Source: Blastococcus capsensis
GTDB taxonomy: Bacteria > Actinomycetota > Actinomycetes > Mycobacteriales > Geodermatophilaceae
Direction of reading: 5' to 3'
Length of the DNA stretch: 64,000 bases
NCBI RefSeq assembly: GCF_030165005.1
Contig: NZ_JASNNW010000002.1
Coordinates: forward strand, 310,001 to 374,000
How positions within the stretch are numbered: position 1 is the stretch's first letter; each line of letters opens with the position of its first letter. The translations under genes were made by a program, and so were the position numbers. Below are positions 16,669-25,406 of the stretch, one piece after another. The notes below the pieces were generated by a model that saw only the letters and a program-made list of their open reading frames with translations, made no database searches and was not told the DNA's origin.

Positions 16669-18426
16669 CTATTCCACGCCGGGAAGCTGCCGGTTGGGTC
16701 CGGCCTCGGCCGGCCGGGGGCGGTCCTCGGGGAAGGTGCGGACCGCGACGATGGCGACGTCGTCGGCGCCGGCCTGGGGCACCAGCCGGGCCAGCACCGT
16801 GTCGAGCAGCTCTTCCAGCGGGGTCTCGCCCAGGTCGCGCAGGGCCTCCCGCAGCCGCTCGATCCCCCGGTCCAGGTCGATGTCCCGCCGTTCGACCAGC
16901 CCGTCGGTGACCAGGAGCAGGGTGTGGGAGTCGGGCAGGTCGACGGTGTGGTCGCTGCGCGGCGCGTCGGGGTCGATCCCGAGCATCAGCTCCGGCGGCG
17001 TGGTGAGCAGCGTGCTGGTGCCGTCGGGCGCGAGCAGGACCGGTGGGAGGTGCCCGGCGTTGCTCCAGCGGAGCAGCCGCCGGCCGGCCACCGCTACGTC
17101 CGGGTGCCGCTCGATCCGTGCGAGGACGGCGGTGGCCAGCGTGGAGACGGCCAGCCCGACGGCGGTGTGCTCGACGCGGGTGATGGTCGCCGCCGGCCCC
17201 TGGTCGTCGTCGTAGGCCAGCGCCCGCAGCAGCCCGCGCACCTGTCCCATCGCCGCGGCCGCGCTGCTGTCGTGGCCGACGACGTCGCCGATGACCAGCA
17301 TCGTGGCGCCGTCGGGCTGCAGGAATGCGTCGTACCAGTCCCCGCCCACCTGAGCCTCGTGCGCCGCGGGGCTGTACCGGACGGCGATCTGCAGGTGGTC
17401 GGGCTCCGGCGGCGGGGTGAGCAGCGACTGCTGCAGCCGGTCGGAGAGGGCGCGGTCGGCGGCGGAGCGAGCGGCGAGCGCCTCCAGTTCCGCGGCCTGG
17501 CGCTGGGCGGCGAGCCGGTCGGTGAGGTCGCGGAAGGAGACGACCACGCCGGTGAGCACCCCGTCCTCGACGGTCGGTACGACGACCATCTCGACCGGCA
17601 TGGGCGTGCCGTCCCGGCGCCAGAACGTCTCGTCGTCGGCGACGACGGTGCGGCCGGTCCGGAGCGCCCGCCACACCGGGCACTCCTCGCGGGGGTAGGG
17701 CGAGCCGTCCGGTCGGTGGGCGTGGATGAGGGCGTGCTGGTCCTGGCCGAGCTGCTCGGCGGTGCCGTAGCCGGTCAGCCGGGCGGCCGCCGGGTTGAGG
17801 AACTCCACCCGGCCCTCGGTGTCGAGGCCGTAGATCCCGTCGGCGACGTTGGCCAGCACCCGCTCGGTGATGGTGAGCGCGCGGGACAGCTTGGCTTCGG
17901 TCTCGCGGAGGACCTCCAGGTCGCGGGCCCGCGCCGTGGCGATCTGGCGCAGCGTGGAGGCCTCGGCGCCGGCCGCTCGGGCCTCGGCGGAAACCCGCTC
18001 GGCCTGCTGCCGATCGGTGATGTCCATCCCGGTGACCAGGAGGTACTCCAGCTGGTCACCCTCGCTGACCAGCTGCAGCGTGAGGTCGGCGGTGCGCTGC
18101 CGACCGTCGGCCAGGAAGAAGTCGGTGACCACGCGCAGCGGTTCCCCGCCGGTGGTGACCTGCAGGCACCACCCCCGCACGGTCGCCCCCAGCTCCGGGT
18201 CACCGGCCCACCAGCCGGCGCGCCAGAAGGGGCGGCCCAGCTGCTGGTGGCGGTCGAAGCCACAGCCCTCCACCGACAGCGTGTTGGCGGTGAGGAGGGT
18301 CCCGGCGGTGTCGCAGACCGCGGCGAACATGAATGAGGAGTCGTGCAGCACCGAGTACCACGACGGTGTCCCGGGGAGCGCCTCGTCCCCCGGGGTCGAC
18401 GTCGCCCCCCGGCCGGCCTCGGCCAT
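16669..18426 (-). CDS. PAS-PAS-SpoIIE (PP2C-type) protein phosphatase
   Basis: The 585-residue product has two PAS sensor domains (about residues 25-150 and 195-325; the second contains FLNPAAARLTGYGTAEQLGQ). A short coiled linker with SDRLQQSLLTPP leads into a SpoIIE/RsbU phosphatase domain with GGDWYDAFLQPDG, the metal-site segment VVGHDSSAAAAMGQ and ADDVAIVAVR near the end. Such proteins dephosphorylate anti-sigma-factor antagonists in response to a signal. No partner-switching genes are adjacent, so the target is unknown. I chose the ATG at 18426, which follows GGAGGAG by about 12 bases; an earlier ORF start is probably untranslated. Confidence 0.88.
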   Translation of the reverse strand: MAEAGRGATSTPGDEALPGTPSWYSVLHDSSFMFAAVCDTAGTLLTANTLSVEGCGFDRHQQLGRPFWRAGWWAGDPELGATVRGWCLQVTTGGEPLRVVTDFFLADGRQRTADLTLQLVSEGDQLEYLLVTGMDITDRQQAERVSAEARAAGAEASTLRQIATARARDLEVLRETEAKLSRALTITERVLANVADGIYGLDTEGRVEFLNPAAARLTGYGTAEQLGQDQHALIHAHRPDGSPYPREECPVWRALRTGRTVVADDETFWRRDGTPMPVEMVVVPTVEDGVLTGVVVSFRDLTDRLAAQRQAAELEALAARSAADRALSDRLQQSLLTPPPEPDHLQIAVRYSPAAHEAQVGGDWYDAFLQPDGATMLVIGDVVGHDSSAAAAMGQVRGLLRALAYDDDQGPAATITRVEHTAVGLAVSTLATAVLARIERHPDVAVAGRRLLRWSNAGHLPPVLLAPDGTSTLLTTPPELMLGIDPDAPRSDHTVDLPDSHTLLLVTDGLVERRDIDLDRGIERLREALRDLGETPLEELLDTVLARLVPQAGADDVAIVAVRTFPEDRPRPAEAGPNRQLPGVE

Positions 18427-18736
18427 GTCGATGACTGCTCCTCCCGGTCCGTCCCACCTCTGCGGGCCCGGTCCAGCCTGCCGCATGCCCGTCCCGGCCA
18501 CCAACGCCCGCCTCGTCCGGGATGTCGGAGCGCCGGGCCCAGAGCCCGATCAGGTCGGCCAGTCCACCGGCGGCACGGTGGAACCAGGCACGGTGTCGCG
18601 GACCGAGCCGGCGAGGTGCCGAACAGCGCCGAGTTCACCGTGCCCGACAGGGTGCTCCACGCCGGCAGGGCCCGCACGCGCACCGTCTCGTGGCCGGCAG
18701 AGGCCGACGGGCTCGGGCGTCACTACGGTGGTTCCC
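18427..18736. other. 310-base gap without a recognised gene
   Basis: This gap separates the divergent phosphatase gene and the small membrane protein. The phosphatase ribosome-binding site lies at its left edge and a -10-like TACGGT (18724-18729) at its right edge. Short frames exist on both strands, but none shows a recognisable domain. A minus-strand frame reading AWFHRAAGGLADLIGLWARR looks somewhat protein-like and could be an old remnant; this could not be confirmed. Confidence 0.4.
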
Positions 18737-18841
18737 ATGGTTTCTGCCTGGGTCCTGGTCGTCCTGACGGGGGCGTCGGCACTGGCGCTGGGCTACGGTG
18801 CCGTCCGGCTGTCCCGCCGTCCGAAGGTGGGTCGGCGATGA
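18737..18841 (+). CDS. Small single-pass membrane protein (34 aa)
   Basis: The frame starts at an ATG seven bases after TACGGT, a leaderless arrangement. It encodes one hydrophobic helix (VSAWVLVVLTGASALALGYG) followed by a basic tail ending RRPKVGRR. Its stop overlaps the ATG of the nitrobindin-like gene (ATGA), so the two are translationally coupled. The promoter and coupling argue that it is real. No family is known to me. Confidence 0.55.
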   Translation: MVSAWVLVVLTGASALALGYGAVRLSRRPKVGRR

Positions 18842-19371
18842 GCGGCCCGACCGAGCTGCCGGTGCCCGACACCGCCGACGTCCGCACCGGTCCGGAGGTC
18901 TCCGAGGCGCTGCTGTCGGTGCTGCCGCTGCTCGGCGAGTGGCACGGCGAGGGACAGGCGGCGGGCGCGGGCGGTGACCACCGCTTCGGCCAGTGGATCC
19001 GGTTCAGCCACGACGGGCGCGGCTTCCTCGCCTACGAGTCCCGCACCTGGCGGCTCACCGACGACGGGACGATCGTCGGGCCGGACGTGCGCGAGTCCGG
19101 GTTCTGGCGCCCACGCGGCCAGGATGACGTCGAGCTCCTGGTGGCCAGCCCCGACGGGCTCGTGGAGATCTACGTGGGGACGGCGCGGACGACGACCAGC
19201 TGGGAGCTCACCAGCGACGTGCTGGCCCGGACACCGGACGCTCCCGAGGTGACCCGCGCGGTGCGGCTGTACGGCATCGTCGACGGGGCGCTGATGTACG
19301 CGATCGACCGGGCCGCGGGCGACGCGCCGCTGCGCCCGACGATGTCGGCCCGCCTGGAGCGCATCCGGTGA
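18838..19371 (+). CDS. Nitrobindin-like FABP-family protein
   Basis: The 177-residue beta-barrel protein carries the nitrobindin signature GEWHGEG (residues 33-39, the GxWxGxG motif) and the closing segment PLRPTMSARLERI. Nitrobindins bind ferric haem through a histidine in that closing segment and convert peroxynitrite to nitrate. Here the place usually held by the histidine is occupied by Thr or Met, so haem binding is doubtful. M. tuberculosis has a similar protein (Rv0813c) beside sseC. Its stop overlaps the start of the DUF885 gene. Confidence 0.82.
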   Translation: MSGPTELPVPDTADVRTGPEVSEALLSVLPLLGEWHGEGQAAGAGGDHRFGQWIRFSHDGRGFLAYESRTWRLTDDGTIVGPDVRESGFWRPRGQDDVELLVASPDGLVEIYVGTARTTTSWELTSDVLARTPDAPEVTRAVRLYGIVDGALMYAIDRAAGDAPLRPTMSARLERIR

Positions 19372-20663
19372 CCACCGTCCCCGCTCGGCCCCCGTCGTCG
19401 TCCACCCGCCCCACCACCCCGCGCAGGGTCGCCGACCGCTACGTCGACGCCGTCTGCGACCTCGACCCGATCGTGGCCACGTCGCTGGGTACCCGCCCCG
19501 GTGAGGACGGGCTGCCCGATCCGAGCCCGGCCGGGCTGGCGGCGGAGGCGGAGCTCGCCCGCGCCACGCTCGCCGAGCTGGACCGCGCGCTCGCCGCCGA
19601 CCCGGCGCTGGACGACGACCCGGTGGAGCGCCGGTGCGCCCGGCTGCTGCGCGAGCGCCTGGGTGCCGAGCTGGCCGGCCACGTGGCGGGGGAGGGGTTC
19701 CGGTCGCTGAACAACCTGTTCAGCCCGCTGCACTCGATCCGCCAGGTCTTCATGCTCATGCCGTCGGCCACCGAGGCGGACTGGTCCGTCCTCGCGCGCC
19801 GGCTGTCCCGGGTGCCGGAGGCCTACCGCGGCTACCGGCAGATCCTCGCCGACGGCGCGCGGCGCGGCCTGCTGGTGGCGCCGCGGCAGGTGCACACCGT
19901 CGTCGCCCAGCTGGACGAGTGGCTGGCCGGGCCGTTCTTCGGCCGGTTCGTGGCCGCCGGGCCGGAGGTCCTGCGCGCCGAGCTCGACGCCGCCGCGTGC
20001 GCCGCGGACGGCGCGGTGGCGGAGATCCGCGACTTCCTGCGCGACGAGTACGGCCCGCGCACCGAGGGAACCCCGGACGCCGTCGGCCGGGAGCGGTACG
20101 CCCTGGCCGCGCGTCGCTGGACCGGCTCCGACCTCGGTGCCGGCCCGGCGTCCGGAGGCGAGCTCTCCACGTACCAGACCTCGCTCGGGTCGGTCGGGGC
20201 CGACGTGGAAGGCTGGGCCCTCTACGCCGAGCGGCTGATGGACGAGCTGGGATACTTCGCCGATCCGGGCGAGCGGCTGGGGTTCCTCGACGCCCAGCAG
20301 CTGCGCGCCGTGCGGGTGGTCATCGACATCGGCATGCACCTGGAGCTCCCGGTGCCCGACGACGCCGAAGGCGCGCTCGCCGAGCACCGTGGCCGGCCGT
20401 GGACGCCGGAGCTGGCGCGGGCCTTCCTCGGGAACAACTCCGGCGCCGCCCCGGCCTTCCTGGACAGCGAGCTGGAGCGGTACCTCGGCATGCCGGGGCA
20501 GGCGATCAGCTACAAGTTGGGAGAGCGGGCCTGGCGCGAGGGGCGGGACGCCGCTCGCCGGGCCCGGGGGTCCGACTTCGACCTCAAGGCATGGCACATG
20601 GCGGCCCTCTCCCAGGGATCGCTCGGTCTGGACGACCTCGCGGCGGAGCTGGCCCGGCTCTGA
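19368..20663 (+). CDS. DUF885-family protein lacking the metal-binding segment
   Basis: The N-terminal part (VADRYVDAVCDLDPIVATSLG, FSPLHSIRQVFMLM) and the C-terminal part (EGWALYAERLMDELGY, then GMHLELPVP and QAISYKLGER) are both good matches to DUF885 (COG4805), thought to be metallopeptidase-like. Full-length members have about 550 residues and an HExxPGHH motif shortly before the EGWALYAE segment. This protein has 431 residues, and ARRWTGSDLG (near residue 250) is followed almost directly by STYQTSLGSVGADVEGW. About 120 residues including the metal site appear to be missing, with the frame kept. It may be inactive. Confidence 0.75.
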   Translation: MTTVPARPPSSSTRPTTPRRVADRYVDAVCDLDPIVATSLGTRPGEDGLPDPSPAGLAAEAELARATLAELDRALAADPALDDDPVERRCARLLRERLGAELAGHVAGEGFRSLNNLFSPLHSIRQVFMLMPSATEADWSVLARRLSRVPEAYRGYRQILADGARRGLLVAPRQVHTVVAQLDEWLAGPFFGRFVAAGPEVLRAELDAAACAADGAVAEIRDFLRDEYGPRTEGTPDAVGRERYALAARRWTGSDLGAGPASGGELSTYQTSLGSVGADVEGWALYAERLMDELGYFADPGERLGFLDAQQLRAVRVVIDIGMHLELPVPDDAEGALAEHRGRPWTPELARAFLGNNSGAAPAFLDSELERYLGMPGQAISYKLGERAWREGRDAARRARGSDFDLKAWHMAALSQGSLGLDDLAAELARL

Positions 20664-20690
20664 CGCCGGCGGGGCTCTGCTGCCGGGGCG

Positions 20691-21269
20691 TCAGTCCGGC
20701 GGGGGGCTCGTCGGGGAGGCCGTCGAAGGTGCCGCGGGGGAGTCCGGCGGCTCCTCGGAAGAGGGTAGCGGCGACAGGTCGCCGGGCAGGGTGGTGTCGG
20801 TCTCGCAGCCGTCCAGGTCGTCCCGCAGGCGGCTCTCCAGCGGCTGCAGCCGCCGGATCGCCTCGTCCAGTCCGCTGATGTCCAGGTCGGCTGCGGCGTT
20901 GCCCAGGTCGCCGACGACGTCGACGAGGTCCTGGGTCCCGTTCACCACGCGCAGGCACGCCTCGTTCACGGTGAACTCCGCGCGGGCCCCGGGCGCGGGG
21001 GTGCCGCCGTCCGACGGGGACTCGTCCGAGCCGGCCGGCGACTCGGTGGCGGTCGCGGGCACGGGCGGCGGGTCCTCGCGGAGCAGCCCCAGCGTCACGG
21101 CCCCGGCGAACAACCCCAGCACGAATGCCGGCGCCACGAGCCACCAGCTCCGGGGGCCCCTCGTCCGGCCCGGGCGCCCGGCGCCGTCGCCGGCGGGCGC
21201 GGCCTCGGCCGCATCGGCCACCGGGGCCGCGGTCGCGCCGGCCGTCGTCTCGGGACGGTTCTCGGGCAT
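20691..21269 (-). CDS. Single-pass membrane protein of unknown function
   Basis: The 192-residue product has a basic/Ala-rich cytoplasmic start and one membrane helix (about residues 42-62, SWWLVAPAFVLGLFAGAVTL). An extracytoplasmic Ser/Pro/Thr-rich linker follows, then a small helical domain with two cysteines (EACLRVV and LDGCETD) that could form a disulfide. The C-terminus is again Pro/Ser-rich. It is divergent from the MMPL gene. I do not recognise a family. Confidence 0.65.
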   Translation of the reverse strand: MPENRPETTAGATAAPVADAAEAAPAGDGAGRPGRTRGPRSWWLVAPAFVLGLFAGAVTLGLLREDPPPVPATATESPAGSDESPSDGGTPAPGARAEFTVNEACLRVVNGTQDLVDVVGDLGNAAADLDISGLDEAIRRLQPLESRLRDDLDGCETDTTLPGDLSPLPSSEEPPDSPAAPSTASPTSPPPD

Positions 21270-21357
21270 CGGAGTCCTTCCGCCTGCGGGTTCTGGCTGA
21301 TCGACCTACCCTTCCCCCACCAGTGGTACTCGGTTGCCGACCACAGGCTTGGAGGCC

Positions 21358-23676
21358 GTGTTGAGGGCACGGTCCGCCGCGCGGGTACCGGCCAGAGCAC
21401 TGTCCGCCGCCGGGCGCGGCTTCCGCTCGGCCGTCGTCGCCGGCCGGTGGCTGGTCATGGCGGTCTGGCTGGCCGCCGCCGTGGCGGCGGTGATGCTGCC
21501 GACCCCGTCGGGTGGCGGGGGCAGCAACAACTTCGGCGGCCTGCTCCCACCCGACAGCGAGGCCGTGCGGGTGCAGGAACGGTCCCTGGAGCAGTTCCGG
21601 GTCCCGGTGCTGTCCCAGACCGCGGTGGTCGTCCACGACCCCGGGGGGCTCAGCGCGCTGACCCGCGCCGACATCGCCCTGTGGGCCCTCCAGCACACCC
21701 AGGCGACGCTCCGCGGTGAGGCTCCCACCGCCGACGGCAGGATCGTGGCCGCCGTGCCGCTGCCCACCGCCACGCTCGAGACGGCGGTGACCTACCTCTA
21801 CACGACCGGCGGCACGTCCCTGGCCGACGCCACCGCGCTGGCCCGCCAGTACGCGGCGCACTTCGAGAACCAGCCGGACGTGGACGCCTACGTCACCGGG
21901 ATCACGCCGGCACGGGTCCAGCAGGCCGAGCACCTCGAGGCTCGGCTGCACCTGTTCGAGGTGGCCACCCTGGTGCTGATCGCCGCCGTCGTCGGGCTGA
22001 CCTTCCGGTCGGTCGTGGCGCCCCTGGTGGTGCTGGCCGCCGCCGGGATCGGCTACCTGGTGGCGGTGTACGTGCTGGCCTTGGCGGCCGCGGCGCTCGG
22101 GTTCGCGCTGCCCGATCAGCTGCAGCCGCTCACCGCAGCCCTGCTCATCGGTGTGGTCACCGACTACTGCGTGCTGTTCTTCTCCGGCATGCGCCGGCAA
22201 CTGGACGCCGGCGTGCCCCCGCACGAGGCCGCCCGGCGCACGGTCACCACCGACGGCCCCATCGTCGCCGTCGCGGGCATCACCGTGGCGGCCGGGACGG
22301 CGGCGCTGCTGGTCGCGGACTTCGAGCTGTTCCGGGCCTTCGGGCCGGCGCTGTCGCTCACCGTCGTGGTGGGGGTGGTCCTCTCCCTGACCCTCGTCCC
22401 CGCGCTGATCGCCGTTCTGGGGCCGCGGCTGTTCTTCCCCTCGGGCGTCGGCGGGAGCGGAGCCATCGACCGCCGGGCGGGGCGGGGCGCCCGGTGGATC
22501 GCCCGCGCCACCTCCTCCTCCCGCCGCGGCGCGCTGGTCGCCGTCCTCCTGGGCCTGGGCATCCTGGTGCCGGCCGCGCTGCCGGTGACCGATCTGCGGT
22601 TGGACCTGTCCTTCAGCTCCGGCCTGCCCGCCGGCGACCCGGTCCGGCAGGGGGCGGAGATCCTCGACGAGGCGGGGGTGCGCGGCGTGGTCGCGCCGAC
22701 CGAGGTCCTGGTGGAAGGCCCCGGCGTCACCGAGCAGCGCGCCGCGCTGTCGGCGTTCCAGGGCCTGCTCAGCCGGCAGCCCGGCGTGGCACAGGTGCTC
22801 GGCGCGGAGCAGAACCCGCTGCCCGAGGAGTACGGGATCGTCTTCTCCGCCGACGGCGACGCCGCCCGGTTCGTCGTGATCCTGGACAGCGATCCGCTCG
22901 GGGCCACCGGCATCGCAGACCTGCGGCGGCTGGAGGACCGGATCCCGCAGCTGCTGGACGAGGCGGGGGTGGCGGGCGCGACGGTGGGCATCGCCGGTCA
23001 GACGGCGGTCGCCTCGGAGTTGGCGCTGATCACCCAGGACGAGCTCCGGCGCACGATGCTCGCGGTGCTGGCCGTGGAGTTCGTGATCCTGGCGCTCTAC
23101 CTGCGCGCGCTGCTCGCCCCGTTGTTGCTGATCGTGACGAGCGCCCTAGGGGTGGCGGCCGCTCTCGGGGTGACGGTGCTGGTGTTCCAGGGATGGCTGG
23201 ACGACCCCGGGTTGACCTTCTACGTGCCGTTCACCACGGCAGTGCTGCTGCTGGCGCTGGGGTCGGACTACAACGTGTTCGCCGTCGGCTCGATCTGGGA
23301 GGAGGCGGGCCGGCGCCCGTTGCGCGAGGCGATCGCCGTCGCGATGCCGGCCACGGCCCGCGCGATCAGCGCGGCGGGGATCATCCTCGCCACCACCTTC
23401 GCCATGGTGGCGATCATCCCGCTCGACAGCTTCCGCCAGGTCGCGTTCATCATGGCCCTGGGCCTGCTGATCGACACGTTCCTGATCCGACCGGTCCTGA
23501 CCCCGGCCGTGCTCACGCTGCTCGGTCGCGCGGCGGGATGGCCCAGCCGGCGGATCCGGACGGCGGGGGTACCCATGGATGCCGCCAGGCAGGAGGCCCT
23601 GCTGGACGAGCGGGCGGCCGAGGCCGGCCGGGACCCGGTGGCCGCGGCCGCCGGCCCGTCGAAGGTCGGCATGTGA
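21358..23676 (+). CDS. MMPL/RND-family membrane transporter
   Basis: The 772-residue protein has the MMPL layout: one helix (residues about 25-45), a large outer domain with FGGLLPPDSEAVRVQERSLE, a five-helix bundle, and then a second copy of outer domain plus bundle. The conserved acidic residues of the proton relay appear as GVVTDYCVLFFS and GSDYNVFAVG. Such proteins export lipids or other hydrophobic compounds. The substrate is unknown. The start is uncertain: GTG at 21358 or TTG at 21361 follow GGAGG closely, and an upstream TTG at 21334 is also open. The stop codon lies in the first base block of the 77-bp repeats. Confidence 0.87.
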   Translation: MLRARSAARVPARALSAAGRGFRSAVVAGRWLVMAVWLAAAVAAVMLPTPSGGGGSNNFGGLLPPDSEAVRVQERSLEQFRVPVLSQTAVVVHDPGGLSALTRADIALWALQHTQATLRGEAPTADGRIVAAVPLPTATLETAVTYLYTTGGTSLADATALARQYAAHFENQPDVDAYVTGITPARVQQAEHLEARLHLFEVATLVLIAAVVGLTFRSVVAPLVVLAAAGIGYLVAVYVLALAAAALGFALPDQLQPLTAALLIGVVTDYCVLFFSGMRRQLDAGVPPHEAARRTVTTDGPIVAVAGITVAAGTAALLVADFELFRAFGPALSLTVVVGVVLSLTLVPALIAVLGPRLFFPSGVGGSGAIDRRAGRGARWIARATSSSRRGALVAVLLGLGILVPAALPVTDLRLDLSFSSGLPAGDPVRQGAEILDEAGVRGVVAPTEVLVEGPGVTEQRAALSAFQGLLSRQPGVAQVLGAEQNPLPEEYGIVFSADGDAARFVVILDSDPLGATGIADLRRLEDRIPQLLDEAGVAGATVGIAGQTAVASELALITQDELRRTMLAVLAVEFVILALYLRALLAPLLLIVTSALGVAAALGVTVLVFQGWLDDPGLTFYVPFTTAVLLLALGSDYNVFAVGSIWEEAGRRPLREAIAVAMPATARAISAAGIILATTFAMVAIIPLDSFRQVAFIMALGLLIDTFLIRPVLTPAVLTLLGRAAGWPSRRIRTAGVPMDAARQEALLDERAAEAGRDPVAAAAGPSKVGM

Positions 23677-23903
23677 GCGAGCGTGCGAGCTCACCAGGGG
23701 GCACAGCAGCGCCGCGAACGCGGCCGACGAGCGCCAGCGAGGAGGACCCGTGAGCGAGCGTGCGAGCTCACCAGGGAGCACAGCAGCGCCGCGAACGCGG
23801 CCGACGAGCGCTAGCGAGGAGGACCCGTGAGCGAGCGTGCGAGCTCACCAGGGGGCACAGCAGCGCCGCGAACGCGGCCGACGAGCGCCAGCGAGGAGGA
23901 CCC
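23673..23903 (+). repeat. Three tandem 77-bp repeats carrying RBS and start codon
   Basis: Units start at 23673, 23750 and 23827 and begin again at 23904, where the DUF2993 gene starts. Each unit opens with GTGAGCGAGCGTGCGAGC and ends with GCGAGGAGGACCC, that is, a ribosome-binding site placed just before the next GTG. The middle unit differs at two positions. Since 77 is not a multiple of three, successive units open different frames. A related single copy lies at 28210-28308 before pabC. Confidence 0.95.
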
Positions 23904-24659
23904 GTGAGCGAGCGAGCGGGCACGGACCCGCGGTCACCCCGACGGCCGAGCCGTCGGACGGTCGGCATCGCGCTCGGCGTGCTCCTCGGCACGGTGCTCC
24001 TGCTGTGGGGCTCCGACCTCCTCGCGCGGCGCGCCGCGGAGGGCGTGGTCGCGCAGGCCCTGCAGGAGCGGACGGGCACCGTGGAGGAGCCTTCCGTGAA
24101 GGTGCGTGGCCTCTTCTTCCTCCCGCAGGTCCTCCGGGGTCGCTACGACGAGGTGGAGATCGCGATGGAGGGCGTGGTCTCCGGGCCGCTGCGGATCGAC
24201 GCCGTCGACGCGCGGCTGGAGGACGTGTACCTGTCCTTCCACGACCTGCTGCTCGGGGACACCGACCGGCTGCTGGTGGTCGACACCGAGGCGGACGTCT
24301 TCCTCTCCTACGAGGACCTGAACCGGTACCTGGAGCTCACCGGCCGGCCGCTCACGCTCGAGGCGGCCGACCCGGGGGAACTGCGGGTGATCGGCGCCGT
24401 CGAGGTGCTCGGCGCCACCGTCGAGGCCTCCGCGGACGTCGCACTGGGCGCGGACGGCGGCTCGCTGGTCGTGGAGCCGACCCGGTTCGGGGGCGTGCGC
24501 GGCCTGAGCGGGGTGAGCGAACTGCTGCTCGGTCAGCGGTTCACCTTCCGGGTGCCGCTTGATCCGCTGCCCTTCGCCCAGGAGATCACCGGCGTGGAGG
24601 CGACCGATTCCGGAGTGGTCGTCGATGTGACCGGCGACTGGGTGGTCATCGAGCCCTGA
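23904..24659 (+). CDS. DUF2993 (LmeA-like) envelope protein, second copy
   Basis: The 251-residue product has a short basic tail, one membrane helix (about residues 20-40, VGIALGVLLGTVLLLWGSDL) and a DUF2993 beta domain with RGRYDEVEIAMEG, YLSFHDLLLGD and FRVPLDPLPFAQEITGV. It is related to the gene at 14085 but clearly diverged. The GTG start is the first base of a fourth, incomplete 77-bp repeat unit, so the gene's ribosome-binding site comes from the repeat. It follows the MMPL gene, so a joint role in envelope lipids is possible but unproven. Confidence 0.8.
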   Translation: MSERAGTDPRSPRRPSRRTVGIALGVLLGTVLLLWGSDLLARRAAEGVVAQALQERTGTVEEPSVKVRGLFFLPQVLRGRYDEVEIAMEGVVSGPLRIDAVDARLEDVYLSFHDLLLGDTDRLLVVDTEADVFLSYEDLNRYLELTGRPLTLEAADPGELRVIGAVEVLGATVEASADVALGADGGSLVVEPTRFGGVRGLSGVSELLLGQRFTFRVPLDPLPFAQEITGVEATDSGVVVDVTGDWVVIEP

Positions 24660-24671
24660 GCGGCCGGGTGC

Positions 24672-25406
24672 TCAGCCCCGCGCCGGGACCGGGTTGACCG
24701 GGTCGTCGCCGTGGCCCACCCGGTCGTCCGGGGAGGCCGGGACGACCTCCAGCCCCGGCGTGGCGAGCAGCTCGGCGATGCACGCCGCGCTGCCGGCGAC
24801 GTGGGTGCTCATCAGGTCGATGTCGGTGGCCACGCACCAGGCACGGTCGGCCGGCCACCACAGGTTGGCGCTCTGCTCGGAGGGCTCCGGCGCGAGGTTG
24901 CGGACGGCGTCGGTGACCCGGCCCCGCACGAGGACGACGTCGCGCCCCCGTGGCAGCGACAGCCGCGGGGCCGTCCGGAGCTCGCCGGCGTCGGAACCGG
25001 ATCCTGCCCACCGCCCGAAGAGGCAGTGCTCCGGGGTGGTCGTGTGCCGGCCCAGGACGGCGGCCATCCGCGCGGCGAGGGTGCACGGCAGGTGACCCTC
25101 GGCCGGGACGCCGTCCCAGGTGGGCGGCTGGCTGTCCTCGGTGAGGTACTCCCAGCCGCCGGTGATCGCGGGCCACTGCATGCGGGGGTGGTGGACGGTG
25201 CCGTTCAGGTGGGCGACGTCGCCCCAGTGGATCTCGGCGTCGTCGTCGCCGTCGTAGCGGTACGCGGGGTGCAGCACCCGCGCGTACGCGGGGAAGATCG
25301 GCGGGACGAGGGAGCCCACGGTGCTCCAGTGCGACCGGGCGACCGCCTCGGCGATCCAGGCGCCGGCGGAGACGTCCGCCTCGACCGGCAGGCCGCCGAG
25401 CTGCAC
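24672..25406 (-). CDS. Conserved hypothetical protein
   Basis: The product is about 244 residues from the GTG at 25406, which has GGGGGGA six bases upstream; a GTG at 25412 is an alternative. It is rich in Trp, His and Pro and has no signal peptide or membrane helix. Segments such as HWSTVGSLVPPIFPAYARVL, WPAITGGWEYLTED and ADRAWCVATDIDLMSTHVAG look like a folded soluble protein. I do not recognise the family. It ends 12 bases from the convergent DUF2993 gene. The longer open frame upstream is low-complexity and probably untranslated. Confidence 0.6.
   Translation of the reverse strand: MQLGGLPVEADVSAGAWIAEAVARSHWSTVGSLVPPIFPAYARVLHPAYRYDGDDDAEIHWGDVAHLNGTVHHPRMQWPAITGGWEYLTEDSQPPTWDGVPAEGHLPCTLAARMAAVLGRHTTTPEHCLFGRWAGSGSDAGELRTAPRLSLPRGRDVVLVRGRVTDAVRNLAPEPSEQSANLWWPADRAWCVATDIDLMSTHVAGSAACIAELLATPGLEVVPASPDDRVGHGDDPVNPVPARG

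Noticed and set aside
18427-18736. A minus-strand frame that could be a gene before the phosphatase
   Set aside because: It has no recognisable domain and would overlap both promoters; kept only as a possible remnant.
23673-23903. Possible CRISPR array
   Set aside because: The 77-base units are contiguous without spacers and contain start-codon features.
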